Source: Gammaproteobacteria bacterium (GTDB lineage Bacteria; Pseudomonadota; Gammaproteobacteria; Steroidobacterales; Rariloculaceae). Taken from it: 64,000 bases of DNA. The notes beneath the pieces are model-generated. The model saw nothing but the letters and a program-made list of their open reading frames with translations, did no database searches and was not told the origin of the DNA. The stretch lies in NCBI GenBank assembly GCA_022819855.1, contig JAJEGN010000008.1, forward strand, positions 124,001 to 188,000. The letters run 5' to 3'. This document shows positions 44,361 through 53,503 of this stretch, in pieces (the first letter of the stretch is position 1; every line of letters starts with the position of its first letter). The position numbers and the translations under genes are program-made.

Positions 44361-45434
44361 CTACAGCAAACTGCGCTGTTCGAACGGACGGCGGAACAGA
44401 TCGGTCCTGAGCGCGGGCAGGCGCGAACCTTCCAGGCCGTGTCTGCGGCGGGCCAGCCTGAAGCGTTCGGCGACCAACTTCGCGTAGGGTCCCCGGCCCC
44501 GCATCCGGGTTCCCCATTCGGCCCGGTAGGCCTTGCCGCCATGCATGTCCCGAATCCGGTTCATCACGTGCCCGGCCTTGAGCGGGTAGTGTTCGGCGAG
44601 CCATTCGGCGAACAGATCCTTCACCTCGAACGGCAGCCGCAGCATGATGTAGTTCACCGACGCGGCGCCGGCGTCCGCCGCGCGGGCCACGACATCTTCA
44701 ATCTCGTTGTCGTTGATGAAGGGAATCACCGGCGCGATCATCACGCCCACCGGTACGCCGGCGCCGGCCAGTTCGCGCACCATCCGCAGCCGCGCCCGCG
44801 GCGACGCGGTGCGCGGTTCGAGCCTGGCCTTGAGGCCGTCGTCCAGGGTAGTGACGCTGACGGCGACGCTCGCCAGTCCCATGGCGGCCAACTCGCCGAG
44901 CACGTCAAGGTCGCGCAGGATCAGCTTTCCCTTGGTGGTGATGCTCACCGGGTGACGGTATTCCAGCAGCGTTTCGAGAATCCGGCGTGTCACCCGGTGG
45001 CGCTTCTCCCCGGGCTGATACGGATCGGTGTTGGTGCCCATGGCGATCGTCCCGCAGCGGTAGCCGGGCGCCTCAAGCGCTTCCCTAAGCCTTGCCACCG
45101 GCTTGGTCTTGACGAATATCCTGGTTTCGAAGTCGAGTCCGGGCGACAGGTCCAGGTATGCGTGGGTGGGGCGGGCATAGCAGTAGATGCAGCCATGCTC
45201 GCAGCCCTTGTAGGGGTTGATCGACCGATCGAAGGGGATGTCGGGAGACCGGTTGGTGGCGATGATGTTCCTGGTGAGGTCCCGAAAGAACTCCGTGCGG
45301 GGATCGGGCGACGGGAATGCCTCGTCCGCCGGTTGTTCCCAGCCGTCGTCAAGGGCGACAGGGGTGGTCCTGTCGAACCTGCCCGCCGGATTCGAGACCG
45401 AGCCGCGTCCCTTGATGAAGCGTTTTTCGGTCAG
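44361..45434 (-). CDS. Radical SAM protein of the PA0069 / SPL-like family, with a non-standard start
   Basis: A 357-codon frame. Reading from a CTG at 45434 gives LTEKRFIKGRGSVSNPAGRF, the normal beginning of this family, then the cluster motif C78-C82-C85 in GCEHGCIYCYARP, LGANTDPYQP-type residues and PVIPFINDNE. From the preceding permease stop (TAA 45443-45441) down to codon Val-Ala at 45098 there is no ATG, GTG or TTG, so annotation tools will truncate it by 112 residues and lose the iron-sulfur cysteines. CTG initiation or an undetected frameshift/sequence error are the options. The role of this family is not established, though it resembles spore photoproduct lyase-like enzymes. Confidence 0.8.
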   Translation of the reverse strand: MTEKRFIKGRGSVSNPAGRFDRTTPVALDDGWEQPADEAFPSPDPRTEFFRDLTRNIIATNRSPDIPFDRSINPYKGCEHGCIYCYARPTHAYLDLSPGLDFETRIFVKTKPVARLREALEAPGYRCGTIAMGTNTDPYQPGEKRHRVTRRILETLLEYRHPVSITTKGKLILRDLDVLGELAAMGLASVAVSVTTLDDGLKARLEPRTASPRARLRMVRELAGAGVPVGVMIAPVIPFINDNEIEDVVARAADAGAASVNYIMLRLPFEVKDLFAEWLAEHYPLKAGHVMNRIRDMHGGKAYRAEWGTRMRGRGPYAKLVAERFRLARRRHGLEGSRLPALRTDLFRRPFEQRSLL

Positions 45435-45440
45435 TGGGGA

Positions 45441-46652
45441 TTACTCGTAGCGCAGCGCCTCGATCGGGTCGAGCCGGGCCGCGCGGCGCGCCGGCCAGAT
45501 GCCGAAGAAGAGGCCCACCCCGACACTGAAAACCGACGCCAGCACGATCGACTCGGGAGAGACGAAGGTCTCCCAGCCCGCGAACCTCGACAGCAGCGAC
45601 GCCGCGCCGGCTCCGAGACCGACGCCGAGCAGCCCGCCGAAAACGCACAGCGTGACCGATTCGACGAGGAACTGAAGCAGGATCGTGCCTCGCGTCGCCC
45701 CGAGCGCCATGCGGATGCCGATCTCGCGTGTTCTTTCAGTCACGCTGACGAGCATGATGTTCATGATCCCGATGCCGCCGACGAGCAGACTCACGCCGGC
45801 GATGCTTGCGAGGAGCGCCGTGAACGTCTGCTGGGCTTCCTGCTGCGTGTCGAGGAATTCGCGCCGGTCGATGATCGCAAAATCGTTTGGCTGGCCCGGC
45901 AGGATCTTGTGTTCGCGCCTGAGCACACGCTCGATATCGACCATGGCGCGCTCGAGCTCGACGCCGTCGCGGACCCGCGCGCTGATGTTCTCGAGCTCCT
46001 CGCGGCCGAACAGCCGCTGTTCGGCCGTGCGCAGCGGCACGAATGCCATGTCGTCGGGGCTGCGGCTGCCGAAACCGCCGCCGATGCTCTCGAGGACGCC
46101 GACGACCTCGAACGGCTGACTGTTGATCGTGAGGCTCGCGCCGACCAGCGAATCCAGCTCGGCTTCGAGATCGGCCGGCACGTCGGAGCCGAGCACGACC
46201 ACGCGGCGCCTCGCCTCGTCCTCCCCTTCCGAGAAGAAGCGCCCGGCCGCGAGCCCGTAGTTGAATACCTCGCCGTAGTTGGCCGTCGTGCCGGTCACCC
46301 TGACGTTGGTGTTGTTGTTGCCGAACTTGAGCTGGCCGCGGCTCTGAATCTCGGGCACGACCGCGTCGATGTACGTCGCGTCGGCCGCGAGCGCGAGCGC
46401 ATCGTCGACCTCGAGCGTTGCCTGATCCCGGGATATGCCGCGCGTCAGGAACCGGGACGCGTTGACCGACAGGATGTTCGATCCCAACGCGGCGATCTGC
46501 TCGTCGATGCGCTGCTGGGCGCCGGCGCCCGCGGCCAGCATCGTGATCACGGCGCCGACGCCGATGATGATGCCGAGCATCGTGAGAATCGCCCGGAACA
46601 GGTTCGCATGGATCGACTGCAAGGCCACCCGCATGATCTCGCCGAACAGCAT
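45441..46652 (-). CDS. MacB-like ABC transporter permease
   Basis: A 403-residue permease with a first membrane helix in FRAILTMLGIIIGVGAVITMLA, a large periplasmic MacB-PCD domain (about 45-270) and the C-terminal FtsX domain with three helices beginning LLVGGIGIMNIMLVSVTERTREIGIRMALGAT. The end is the conserved DPIEALRYE. AGGAGGG lies just before the ATG. Neither an ATPase nor a membrane-fusion partner is adjacent; the ATP-binding subunit must be encoded elsewhere. The stop is seven bases before the radical SAM start region, so the two are probably cotranscribed. Confidence 0.88.
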   Translation of the reverse strand: MLFGEIMRVALQSIHANLFRAILTMLGIIIGVGAVITMLAAGAGAQQRIDEQIAALGSNILSVNASRFLTRGISRDQATLEVDDALALAADATYIDAVVPEIQSRGQLKFGNNNTNVRVTGTTANYGEVFNYGLAAGRFFSEGEDEARRRVVVLGSDVPADLEAELDSLVGASLTINSQPFEVVGVLESIGGGFGSRSPDDMAFVPLRTAEQRLFGREELENISARVRDGVELERAMVDIERVLRREHKILPGQPNDFAIIDRREFLDTQQEAQQTFTALLASIAGVSLLVGGIGIMNIMLVSVTERTREIGIRMALGATRGTILLQFLVESVTLCVFGGLLGVGLGAGAASLLSRFAGWETFVSPESIVLASVFSVGVGLFFGIWPARRAARLDPIEALRYE

Positions 46653-46853
46653 CTGCGCTCACCCTCCTGACCGGACCGGCCATGGACAATCAGTCAATAC
46701 TCGATGTGAACGCGTTGCGCGTCAAGCGTTCGATACTGAAGTTTCCTGTAGCCGATCTGCCGACCCGTTCGATGCCGTTGCCCCCGCCCCCGGGCTCGTA
46801 TAGATTTGCTTCGATCGAGCAAGCGCTCCAAGCACGAGTCCGGCAGCGATTCG

Positions 46854-47057
46854 ATGACTCTTCGCGAACAGGTCGAGCAACTCCTGCCCGGATGGAAGCG
46901 CTGGTACCCGAGCCTGTTCGACGCGGCCACCGACCTTGGGCTGCTCAGGGCCCGGATCTGTCCGCCCGACTCCCTGCTGCTGAGCAAGCGGCATGCAAGC
47001 GTTCAAAACGCCGCGCGCGCGGCGCACCGCAAGCAATGGGGCGCTGCCGACGGATGA
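46854..47057 (+). CDS. Small hypothetical protein
   Basis: A 67-residue frame, MTLREQVEQLLPGWKRW at the start, with a hydrophobic first half and a basic Ala-rich tail. I see no family and no strong ribosome-binding site. It lies in an otherwise empty 618-base stretch (46653-47270) between a minus-strand permease and the sulfite reductase cluster; the rest of the stretch, including an AT-rich segment near 47150-47175, holds no recognised gene. Coding status is uncertain. Confidence 0.3.
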   Translation: MTLREQVEQLLPGWKRWYPSLFDAATDLGLLRARICPPDSLLLSKRHASVQNAARAAHRKQWGAADG

Positions 47058-47270
47058 GGCCAGGTTGTAGAACCGCGCATCATCGCTAAAGCGCAGCGGG
47101 GTCTGGTGCAGGGTCAGGTGCATGCGGCCTGTGCATGCTGCGTCTTAAGTTTTTCTCATATCCTATTGTGAAATCGTTCTGAGCCACGCCTCCGGCGCAC
47201 GCTGGCGCGGGTATAGAATTGGCGGTCCGGTGCATGTTGCGCGCGTGTCGCCACACGCAGAGTGTCGCCA

Positions 47271-47567
47271 ATGCCACAGATGATCATCGCCAACCGGCTC
47301 GAAGACGGTCTTACGGTCTTTCTCGCCGACGGTCGACGCTGGGTCGAACGCATCGACGACGGCGTCCTCATCGAGGCGGATGCCGAAGGGGATCGACTCC
47401 TGGCGCTGGCGAAGACCGACGAGGACAACTGCATCGTCATCGATCCGTACCTGATCGAGGTGACGAGCGACTGCGGCCGGCTGCGGCCGGCGGTATACCG
47501 GGAAGAGATCCGCGCCTTCGGCCCGTCCGTACGAACCGACCTCCTCGCGGCAGCGCCCGGCGAGTAA
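47271..47567 (+). CDS. DUF2849 protein, sulfite reductase cluster
   Basis: A 98-residue protein of the DUF2849 family, which is found next to cysI in many proteobacteria and is thought to assist sulfite reduction; its biochemical role is unknown. Start: two ATGs (47271 and 47280) are close together, and a GTG lies at 47262. Five bases separate it from cysI, so the two are coupled. A TATAGA at 47212-47217 may be a -10 element for this operon but no convincing -35 was seen. Confidence 0.8.
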   Translation: MPQMIIANRLEDGLTVFLADGRRWVERIDDGVLIEADAEGDRLLALAKTDEDNCIVIDPYLIEVTSDCGRLRPAVYREEIRAFGPSVRTDLLAAAPGE

Positions 47568-47572
47568 GACCA

Positions 47573-49237
47573 ATGTATCGATACGACGAATTCGACCACA
47601 AGCTGGTCGCCGAGCGAATCGCGCAGTTCCGCCGCCAGGTGGCGCGGCGCCTGTCCGGCGAACTCAACGAAGACCAGTTCAAGCCGCTGCGCCTCATGAA
47701 CGGGCTGTATCTGCAGCTTCACGCCTACATGCTGCGCGTCAATGTCCCCTACGGCACGCTGTCGTCCCGGCAGATGCGCACGTTTGCGCACATCGCACGG
47801 ACCTACGACCGCGACTTCGGTCATTTCACGACCCGGCAGAACATCCAGTACAACTGGGTCAAGCTCGAGGACACGCCGGATATCCTGGCCGACCTCGCCG
47901 AGGTCGAAGTGACCGCGATCCAGTCGTCGGGCAACTGCGTGCGCAACATCACTTCGGATCAGTACGCGGGCCGCGCGAAGGACGAGCTCGCCGATCCGCG
48001 CCTGTATTGCGAACTCCTGCGCCAGTACTCCGTGCTTCACCCGGAGTTCTCGTATCTGCCGAGGAAGTTCAAGATCGCGGTCACGGGTTCGCCGAACGAC
48101 CGCGCCGCCGTCGCCGTCCACGATATCGGCCTCAGGATGCACGCCAACGACGCCGGTCAGATGGGCTTCGAGGTGCTCGTCGGCGGCGGTCTCGGCCGGA
48201 CTCCCTGGATCGCCCACACGATTCGCGACTGGGTGGCGCCCGAACACATCCTGTCGTACGTCGAGGCGATCCTGCGGGTCTACAACATGCACGGGCGCCG
48301 CGACAACATTCACAAGGCGCGGATCAAGATCATCGTCAACCAGATGGGCATCGACCGCTATCGCGAACTCGTCGACGCCGAGTGGGAACGTATCCGGGAT
48401 GGCGCGCTCAAGGTCCCGAGCGAGGAAATCGAGCGTATCGAAGCCTACTTCGCGCCGCCCGAATACGAGACTCTCGAGGATTTCACGGCCGAACTCGACG
48501 CGCTGAGAGGCGCCGATGCGGATTTCGATCGCTGGCTGAGCGGCAATGTCGACGAGCACAAAGTGCCGGGCTATGCCATCGTCAACATTTCGCTCAAGCC
48601 GCCCGGCAAGGCGCCCGGTGACATCACCGCCGACCAGATGGACGCTGTCGCGGATCTCGCCGACCGCTACAGCCTCGGCGAGATCAGGGTCAACCATCGC
48701 CAGAACCTCGTGTTCGTCGACGTCAAGCAGAACGAGCTTTACGAACTCTGGCATGCGCTTGCAGCGCTCGAACTCGCCACGCCCAACATCGGCGCGCTGA
48801 CCGACATGATCTGCTGCCCGGGGCTCGACTTCTGCGCGCTCGCCAACGCACGCTCGATTCCGATCGCTCAGGACATCAGCAATCACTTCGTCGACGTCGA
48901 CCGGCTCGCGGCGATCGGCAACTTCACGATCAATATTTCAGGCTGCATGAACGCCTGCGGCCACCACCACGTTGGGCACGTCGGGATTCTCGGCGTCGAC
49001 AAGCGCGGCAAGGAGTTCTTCCAGCTCACGCTCGGCGGCTCGTCGGACCAGAACGCGTCGCTCGGCGACCGCCTCGGGCCGGCCCTGCCGCAGGCTGACG
49101 TGCCGATCGCGATCGAGAGCATCGTCGAGGTGTACATGGACCTGCGCGAAGAAGGCGAACGCTTCCTCGACACCTACCGGCGAGTCGGCATCGCGCCGTT
49201 CAAGGAAGCCGTGTACGCAGTCAAAAAGGCCGCATGA
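47573..49237 (+). CDS. cysI: Siroheme sulfite (or nitrite) reductase hemoprotein
   Basis: A 554-residue protein with two repeats of the sulfite/nitrite reductase ferredoxin-like and siroheme domains. The siroheme-[4Fe-4S] ligands are CCPGLDFC and SGCMNACGHHH near residues 405-465. It reduces sulfite to sulfide in assimilation. GHFTTRQNIQYNWVKLEDTPDIL near residue 80 is typical of the CysI group whose partners are DUF2849 and DUF934 proteins, both present here. A nitrite reductase function is possible but less likely given the neighbours and the Sat-CysC fusion nearby. Confidence 0.92.
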   Translation: MYRYDEFDHKLVAERIAQFRRQVARRLSGELNEDQFKPLRLMNGLYLQLHAYMLRVNVPYGTLSSRQMRTFAHIARTYDRDFGHFTTRQNIQYNWVKLEDTPDILADLAEVEVTAIQSSGNCVRNITSDQYAGRAKDELADPRLYCELLRQYSVLHPEFSYLPRKFKIAVTGSPNDRAAVAVHDIGLRMHANDAGQMGFEVLVGGGLGRTPWIAHTIRDWVAPEHILSYVEAILRVYNMHGRRDNIHKARIKIIVNQMGIDRYRELVDAEWERIRDGALKVPSEEIERIEAYFAPPEYETLEDFTAELDALRGADADFDRWLSGNVDEHKVPGYAIVNISLKPPGKAPGDITADQMDAVADLADRYSLGEIRVNHRQNLVFVDVKQNELYELWHALAALELATPNIGALTDMICCPGLDFCALANARSIPIAQDISNHFVDVDRLAAIGNFTINISGCMNACGHHHVGHVGILGVDKRGKEFFQLTLGGSSDQNASLGDRLGPALPQADVPIAIESIVEVYMDLREEGERFLDTYRRVGIAPFKEAVYAVKKAA

Positions 49238-49731
49238 CGAGCCTCGTCAAGAACAACGCGCTCATCGAGGATCCATTCACGTACGTGCCCGAAGGCGGCG
49301 AGATTCCCGCCGAAGGCCCGGTCATCGTGCATCTCGATCAATGGCGAACCCACGGCGAGGAGCTCTCGCGGCGCGGGACAGCGCTCGGCGTGCGCCTCAG
49401 GAGCGACGAATCGCCGGAACTGATCGCGGACGATCTCGACCGGCTCGCCGTCGTCGCGCTCGAATTCCCGGCTTTCCGGGACGGCCGCGCGTACTCATAC
49501 GCGCGCATGCTGCGCGAGCGCTTCGGATTCGAGGGCGAGCTGCGCGCCGTCGGCGACGTCCTGCGCGAACAGTTGCACTTCATGCTGCGCACGGGATTCA
49601 ACGCCTTCGAACTCGACGGCGACGACCCGCTCGGCCAGATCCGCGCGGCAATCGACGACTTCACGGTCTGGTACCAACCGACCGGCGACGGCCGCGAGAC
49701 GGCCCTGCAACGCCGCCACGGCAGCAACTGA
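49234..49731 (+). CDS. DUF934 protein, sulfite reductase accessory
   Basis: A 165-residue DUF934 protein, annotated in many genomes as an oxidoreductase probably involved in sulfite reduction. It overlaps the cysI stop as ATGA, showing tight coupling. HFMLRTGFNAFELDGDDPL near residue 110-128 is the family core. In most clusters a cysH (PAPS reductase) lies between cysI and this gene; here it is missing. Confidence 0.87.
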   Translation: MTSLVKNNALIEDPFTYVPEGGEIPAEGPVIVHLDQWRTHGEELSRRGTALGVRLRSDESPELIADDLDRLAVVALEFPAFRDGRAYSYARMLRERFGFEGELRAVGDVLREQLHFMLRTGFNAFELDGDDPLGQIRAAIDDFTVWYQPTGDGRETALQRRHGSN

Positions 49732-49792
49732 CGGCCCGGCAGCCCACTCGCTGCCCTACTTCAACCGCCCCCACAACCCCACCGCGGACCAA

Positions 49793-49902
49793 GGGAAGGC
49801 GTATGACCCGGCGCTTGAGACCCTCGCGCGCAGGGATGCGCGCGCGGAGCGTACAGGGATGTATTCACCGCGTGTCTCAAGCGCCGGGTCATACGCCTTC
49901 CC
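49793..49902. repeat. Large perfect inverted repeat (28-bp arms, 54-base spacer)
   Basis: Bases 49793-49820 and 49875-49902 are perfect reverse complements over 28 bases. The 54-base spacer contains further short alternating CG-rich repeats. The element sits in the convergent gap between the DUF934 gene and the TAXI protein gene and would fold into a long hairpin in RNA. No second copy was seen in the window. It looks like a palindromic repetitive element or bidirectional terminator. Confidence 0.8.
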
Positions 49903-49910
49903 GCACCCCG

Positions 49911-50957
49911 CTACTCCCCCAGAACGCGCGCCTGATTAGCTTCGTGCGCTTCGGTCCAGAGCCCCGCTTCGCGGAAATAGCGCACGGCGCCCGGATGGTA
50001 GGGGTGCAGATTGTCCGCCGGCGCCACGGCCTCGGCCGTGGTCGTGCTCATCTGCACATAGGTGCTGCGCAGCTCTTCCCAGCTCTCGTGAATCGTCCTG
50101 ATGATCCGATAGGCCTCGTCGTCGGACATGTGGATGCCGGTGTTCAGATAATCCGGGACCCAGGAGACCCGCGTCGGACCTTCCACACCTGGAGTCGTCT
50201 CGTCGGGCAGCACGGTGACGATGCGCACGCCCGGCATCGTCTCCGAAAGCCGCGCTTCGTCCTGCCCCATCGTCAGGTAACGTATTCCGCCGGGCAGCGT
50301 GGAATCGACCTGCAGGCTCAGGGCGGTATTCATCCCCGTAGGCACCGCATCGGCGCGACCCTCCGTGAGCATGCGCATGGCTTCGGGCAGACCCGCGACG
50401 GTCATTGACTCGACATCGTCAACGGTCAATCCGCCCGTCGCCAGGATGCCGCGATGCAGTTGCTCGAGCGCCGCATTCGCGCGAAATGTCACCGCGACGC
50501 GCTGGCCGCGCAGATCCTCGATGGAGCGCAAGCCGGAATCCGCACGCACCATGTACATGATCCTGAGCGGAAACATCATCCCGAGCAGCCGCAGGTTCGG
50601 CATGGCGTTCTCGTAGGGCGGCAGACCGCGATAGGCGACGTACGAATCGATACCGGTGTTGAGCCCCAGCGCGATCTCGCCGCGGTGCAGCATCGGCAGA
50701 TACACGGAGGAGCCGGAAAACGGCCGAATCGTCGCGCGAACACCCAGATCTTCCTGCAGCACTCGGGCGAGGCCGCCTGCGACCGTAAAAACGTGAGTTC
50801 CGGCCGGATTCGATGCGATCGTGAGTTCGCGGAAACCGCCTGCGGCGGAGGTATCCGTACCCGGACCCGGCGCCTGCCCACAGGCGCAGAGAACGGCAAA
50901 CGCGGCCCAGACGGCCGCTCTGGCGAGCATCGGCGGGAATTTCCCGGGCGCGTTCAT
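49911..50957 (-). CDS. TAXI-family TRAP transporter solute-binding lipoprotein
   Basis: A 348-residue exported protein with lipobox LCAC (Cys26), then the TAXI signature TIASNPAGTHVFTVAGGLA and RATIRPFSGSSVYLPMLHRGEIALGL. It would bind a small organic anion in the periplasm. No TRAP permease is adjacent; the TRAP genes at the right end of the window have their own DctP-type binding protein of a different family. The ATG at 50957 starts a normal signal peptide. Confidence 0.87.
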   Translation of the reverse strand: MNAPGKFPPMLARAAVWAAFAVLCACGQAPGPGTDTSAAGGFRELTIASNPAGTHVFTVAGGLARVLQEDLGVRATIRPFSGSSVYLPMLHRGEIALGLNTGIDSYVAYRGLPPYENAMPNLRLLGMMFPLRIMYMVRADSGLRSIEDLRGQRVAVTFRANAALEQLHRGILATGGLTVDDVESMTVAGLPEAMRMLTEGRADAVPTGMNTALSLQVDSTLPGGIRYLTMGQDEARLSETMPGVRIVTVLPDETTPGVEGPTRVSWVPDYLNTGIHMSDDEAYRIIRTIHESWEELRSTYVQMSTTTAEAVAPADNLHPYHPGAVRYFREAGLWTEAHEANQARVLGE

Positions 50958-51015
50958 CCGCGCAGACTATCCCGTTTCGGGCCGACTTGAAACCGCGGCC
51001 GGGGCTCCCGAGCGA

Positions 51016-53250
51016 TCAGCCCGCGATCGGCTCGAGCCTCGGGAACTTGACGACCGTGCCCGGCACGACGAGATCGAGATCGAGATCCGGGTTGTACTGG
51101 CGCAGCAGCCACACGGGCACCCGATACCGGTTCTGGGCCAGCAGCCACAACGACTCTCCGGACCGGATGACGTGATCCTCGACGTTGGCGATGCGCCAGG
51201 CGGCGAAGAACGACTCCTGCAGCGCCTGCTGCCAGGCGACCCTGCGTTGCTCGAAGACATCCGGATCGACGGTGGAAAAGTCGAGCCTGATGCGATTGCC
51301 GAGCATCACGGCCTGCCCGAACCTCAACCCGTTGATGTCGCGCAGACGCTGGGTGCGGATTTCGAGCCAGTCGGCATAGTGACCGAGCGTCTCGCGCGCC
51401 TGCACTTCGATCGTGCCGTCGGCGGCGACGGCGTAGTCGCTCGGGTCCGCCGCGAGCGTGGCCTGCAGGCTGTCGAGCGCATTGCTCGCGGCCTCTTCGT
51501 CCGCATCCGAGTCAAGCGCGGCGAGGATCGGCGGACCGACGAACTCCGGCGACTCCAAATCGGCAGGCGCGGCGGCCGCCGCGACCTCGATTTCGGCCGC
51601 TGCGACAATCGCCACGGGATCGGACTGCGCTGCCGCGTCGGCCGGCGCCGGTCCGCCCTCCTCCTCCGCCGCCGCGACGACAGCGAGCGCCGGCGGCTCG
51701 GCCGCCGAATCGGCAGTCGGAATCCTGAGCGCCTGCCCGGGAAAGATCAGATTGCTGTTGCTGACGCCGTTGAGCCGCGACAGCGCCGTTGCGTCGACGC
51801 CGAACGTTCTCGCGATACGATCGATGCTGTCCCCGCGGCGCACGATGTACTCGCCGCCGGCCGCTTGCGGCGCGCTCGCCGCAGCCGCCCCGGACGGCGG
51901 TGAACTTGCCGCCAGCACGGGCGCCTGCGACGCCGTGGCGTCGGTCGGCAGCGTGAGGAGTTGCCCGGCGCGGATGAAATTGCGGTTGTTCAGGCCGTTC
52001 ATCCTGACGAGCGCGGCGAGACTCACGCGGTACTGTGCGGCGATGCCCGACAGCGTCTCGCCCCTTGACACCCGGTGATACTCGTCGGGCCGCTGGGCCG
52101 CATAGCGCGCTTCGGGCGGCAGGCTCGCGAGCAGCGTGCGCGGGTCCGCGTCCGGCGTTCTCGGCAGGCGCAGTTCGAAACCGCGCGGAACGTACTTGTC
52201 GCCCTCCCATACGGTGTCCGCAAGCGCCGGATTCAAGCGCCTGAGATCGGCGAGGCCCATGTTCAGCGCCCGGCTCAGGTCGCGCGCTTGCACATAGTCG
52301 GGCAGGCTCGCGAGCACGAGGTCGGCCGGGGGATCGAATTCGATCGGCCCGAAGTAGCGCTCGGCATTGGTGTCGACCTCGAGCGCCGCGAGAAAGGCGG
52401 TATAGAAGTTCCGTGAAGCGAAGCCGAAGCTGCGGCCGTTGTATTCGCGCACGATCGCGTCGATATCGCGCGTGCCTACCTGTCTGACGGCGCGCCGCAT
52501 CCCGCCGAGCCCGTGGTTGTACGCGGTCAGCGCGAGCGGCCAGGTCTGAATGACGGCGTAATTGTCCTCGAGCAGCCGTGCGGCGGCATGGGTCGACAGG
52601 AACGGATCCCGGCGCTCGTCGACGATGTGATCGATGCGCATGTAGCGGCGTCCGGTGGAGCGCGTGAACTGCCACATGCCGGCGGCGCCCGCGTGCGAAT
52701 AGGCGGTCGGATCGAACGACGACTCGACGTGTGGCAGCACGGCCAGCTCACGCGGCAGCCCCCGGTCGTCGAGGACCGCTTCGATGTAAGACCGCCATCG
52801 GCCGGAGCGGACGAGGCCGGCGCGGAAGCGGTTCGCCTGGCCGAGCTGGAAGCGCAGCCGCCCGGCCGCCGCCCGGAGTTCGGCGTCGCTCACGTCGGCA
52901 GGCCACAGCGCCAGCACGCGGGCTTCTTCCGTACTCAGGCCCGTGCGCTTGCCGCGCCCGAGCGCGGTCAGGATCTCGCGATAATGTTCCGTCCGGTTGC
53001 GGACGATCCTGCGCCGTTGCGCGGAACTCGAGGAGACATCGACGGATTCGTAGACGACGGCCAGATTTTCGGTGTCGTGAATGAAGCCTTCGTCGGTTCT
53101 GATCTCGGTGTAGACGCGGGTCCAGAACTCGACGGCGGGAACGAGTTCGGCGGGCTTCGGGAAATCTGCGCCTGCGTCCTGTGCCGATGCGACGCCAATG
53201 GAAACCGACCCCGCCAACAGCGCCATCGCGACGATGGCCACTCTCGTCAT
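51016..53250 (-). CDS. mltD: LysM lytic transglycosylase, MltD type
   Basis: A 744-residue murein hydrolase. A signal peptide (AIVAMALLAGSVSIGVASA) is followed by a 150-residue helical region, then the GH23 transglycosylase domain with catalytic Glu in LPHVESSFDP and SHAGAAGMWQF, and later ALTAYNHG. The C-terminal part has two clear LysM modules (YHRVSRGETLSG..., YIVRRGDSIDRIA...) and two LysM-like modules near the end (ARETLGHYADWLE, IRSGESLWLLAQ), separated by Ala/Pro/Glu-rich linkers. GGAGGAGG precedes the chosen ATG. It cleaves peptidoglycan in the periplasm during wall remodelling. Confidence 0.92.
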   Translation of the reverse strand: MTRVAIVAMALLAGSVSIGVASAQDAGADFPKPAELVPAVEFWTRVYTEIRTDEGFIHDTENLAVVYESVDVSSSSAQRRRIVRNRTEHYREILTALGRGKRTGLSTEEARVLALWPADVSDAELRAAAGRLRFQLGQANRFRAGLVRSGRWRSYIEAVLDDRGLPRELAVLPHVESSFDPTAYSHAGAAGMWQFTRSTGRRYMRIDHIVDERRDPFLSTHAAARLLEDNYAVIQTWPLALTAYNHGLGGMRRAVRQVGTRDIDAIVREYNGRSFGFASRNFYTAFLAALEVDTNAERYFGPIEFDPPADLVLASLPDYVQARDLSRALNMGLADLRRLNPALADTVWEGDKYVPRGFELRLPRTPDADPRTLLASLPPEARYAAQRPDEYHRVSRGETLSGIAAQYRVSLAALVRMNGLNNRNFIRAGQLLTLPTDATASQAPVLAASSPPSGAAAASAPQAAGGEYIVRRGDSIDRIARTFGVDATALSRLNGVSNSNLIFPGQALRIPTADSAAEPPALAVVAAAEEEGGPAPADAAAQSDPVAIVAAAEIEVAAAAAPADLESPEFVGPPILAALDSDADEEAASNALDSLQATLAADPSDYAVAADGTIEVQARETLGHYADWLEIRTQRLRDINGLRFGQAVMLGNRIRLDFSTVDPDVFEQRRVAWQQALQESFFAAWRIANVEDHVIRSGESLWLLAQNRYRVPVWLLRQYNPDLDLDLVVPGTVVKFPRLEPIAG

Positions 53251-53503
53251 CTGAACCTCCTCCCCCGCCGAACTGCGCCGCCCGGCGTCCGCCTGCAACA
53301 GCCCCCATGCATCGAACCGGTGGCACGGTATGCTCTCGCGCAATGTCGGACACATGAACGCTTCCGGGAGACTATAACGTTTCCACGGGCTTGGCCACTG
53401 GTTTTCGGGCGCGACCTGAAGATGCGCATGCCCGTGGCAGCTCGTGCGCCGCCGCAGCCGGAATGTTGGGCACGCTGGCGCAAACCCGGACCGCAATACC
53501 GGC

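Noticed and set aside
44439-46670. Plus-strand 743-codon open frame opposite the radical SAM and permease genes
   Set aside because: Rich in Arg/Asp/Gly/His as expected for the complement of high-GC coding sequence; the minus strand carries unmistakable domains.
46694-47123. Minus-strand frames in the gap before the sulfite reductase cluster
   Set aside because: No motifs, overlapping each other and the small plus-strand frame; composition typical of noncoding high-GC sequence.
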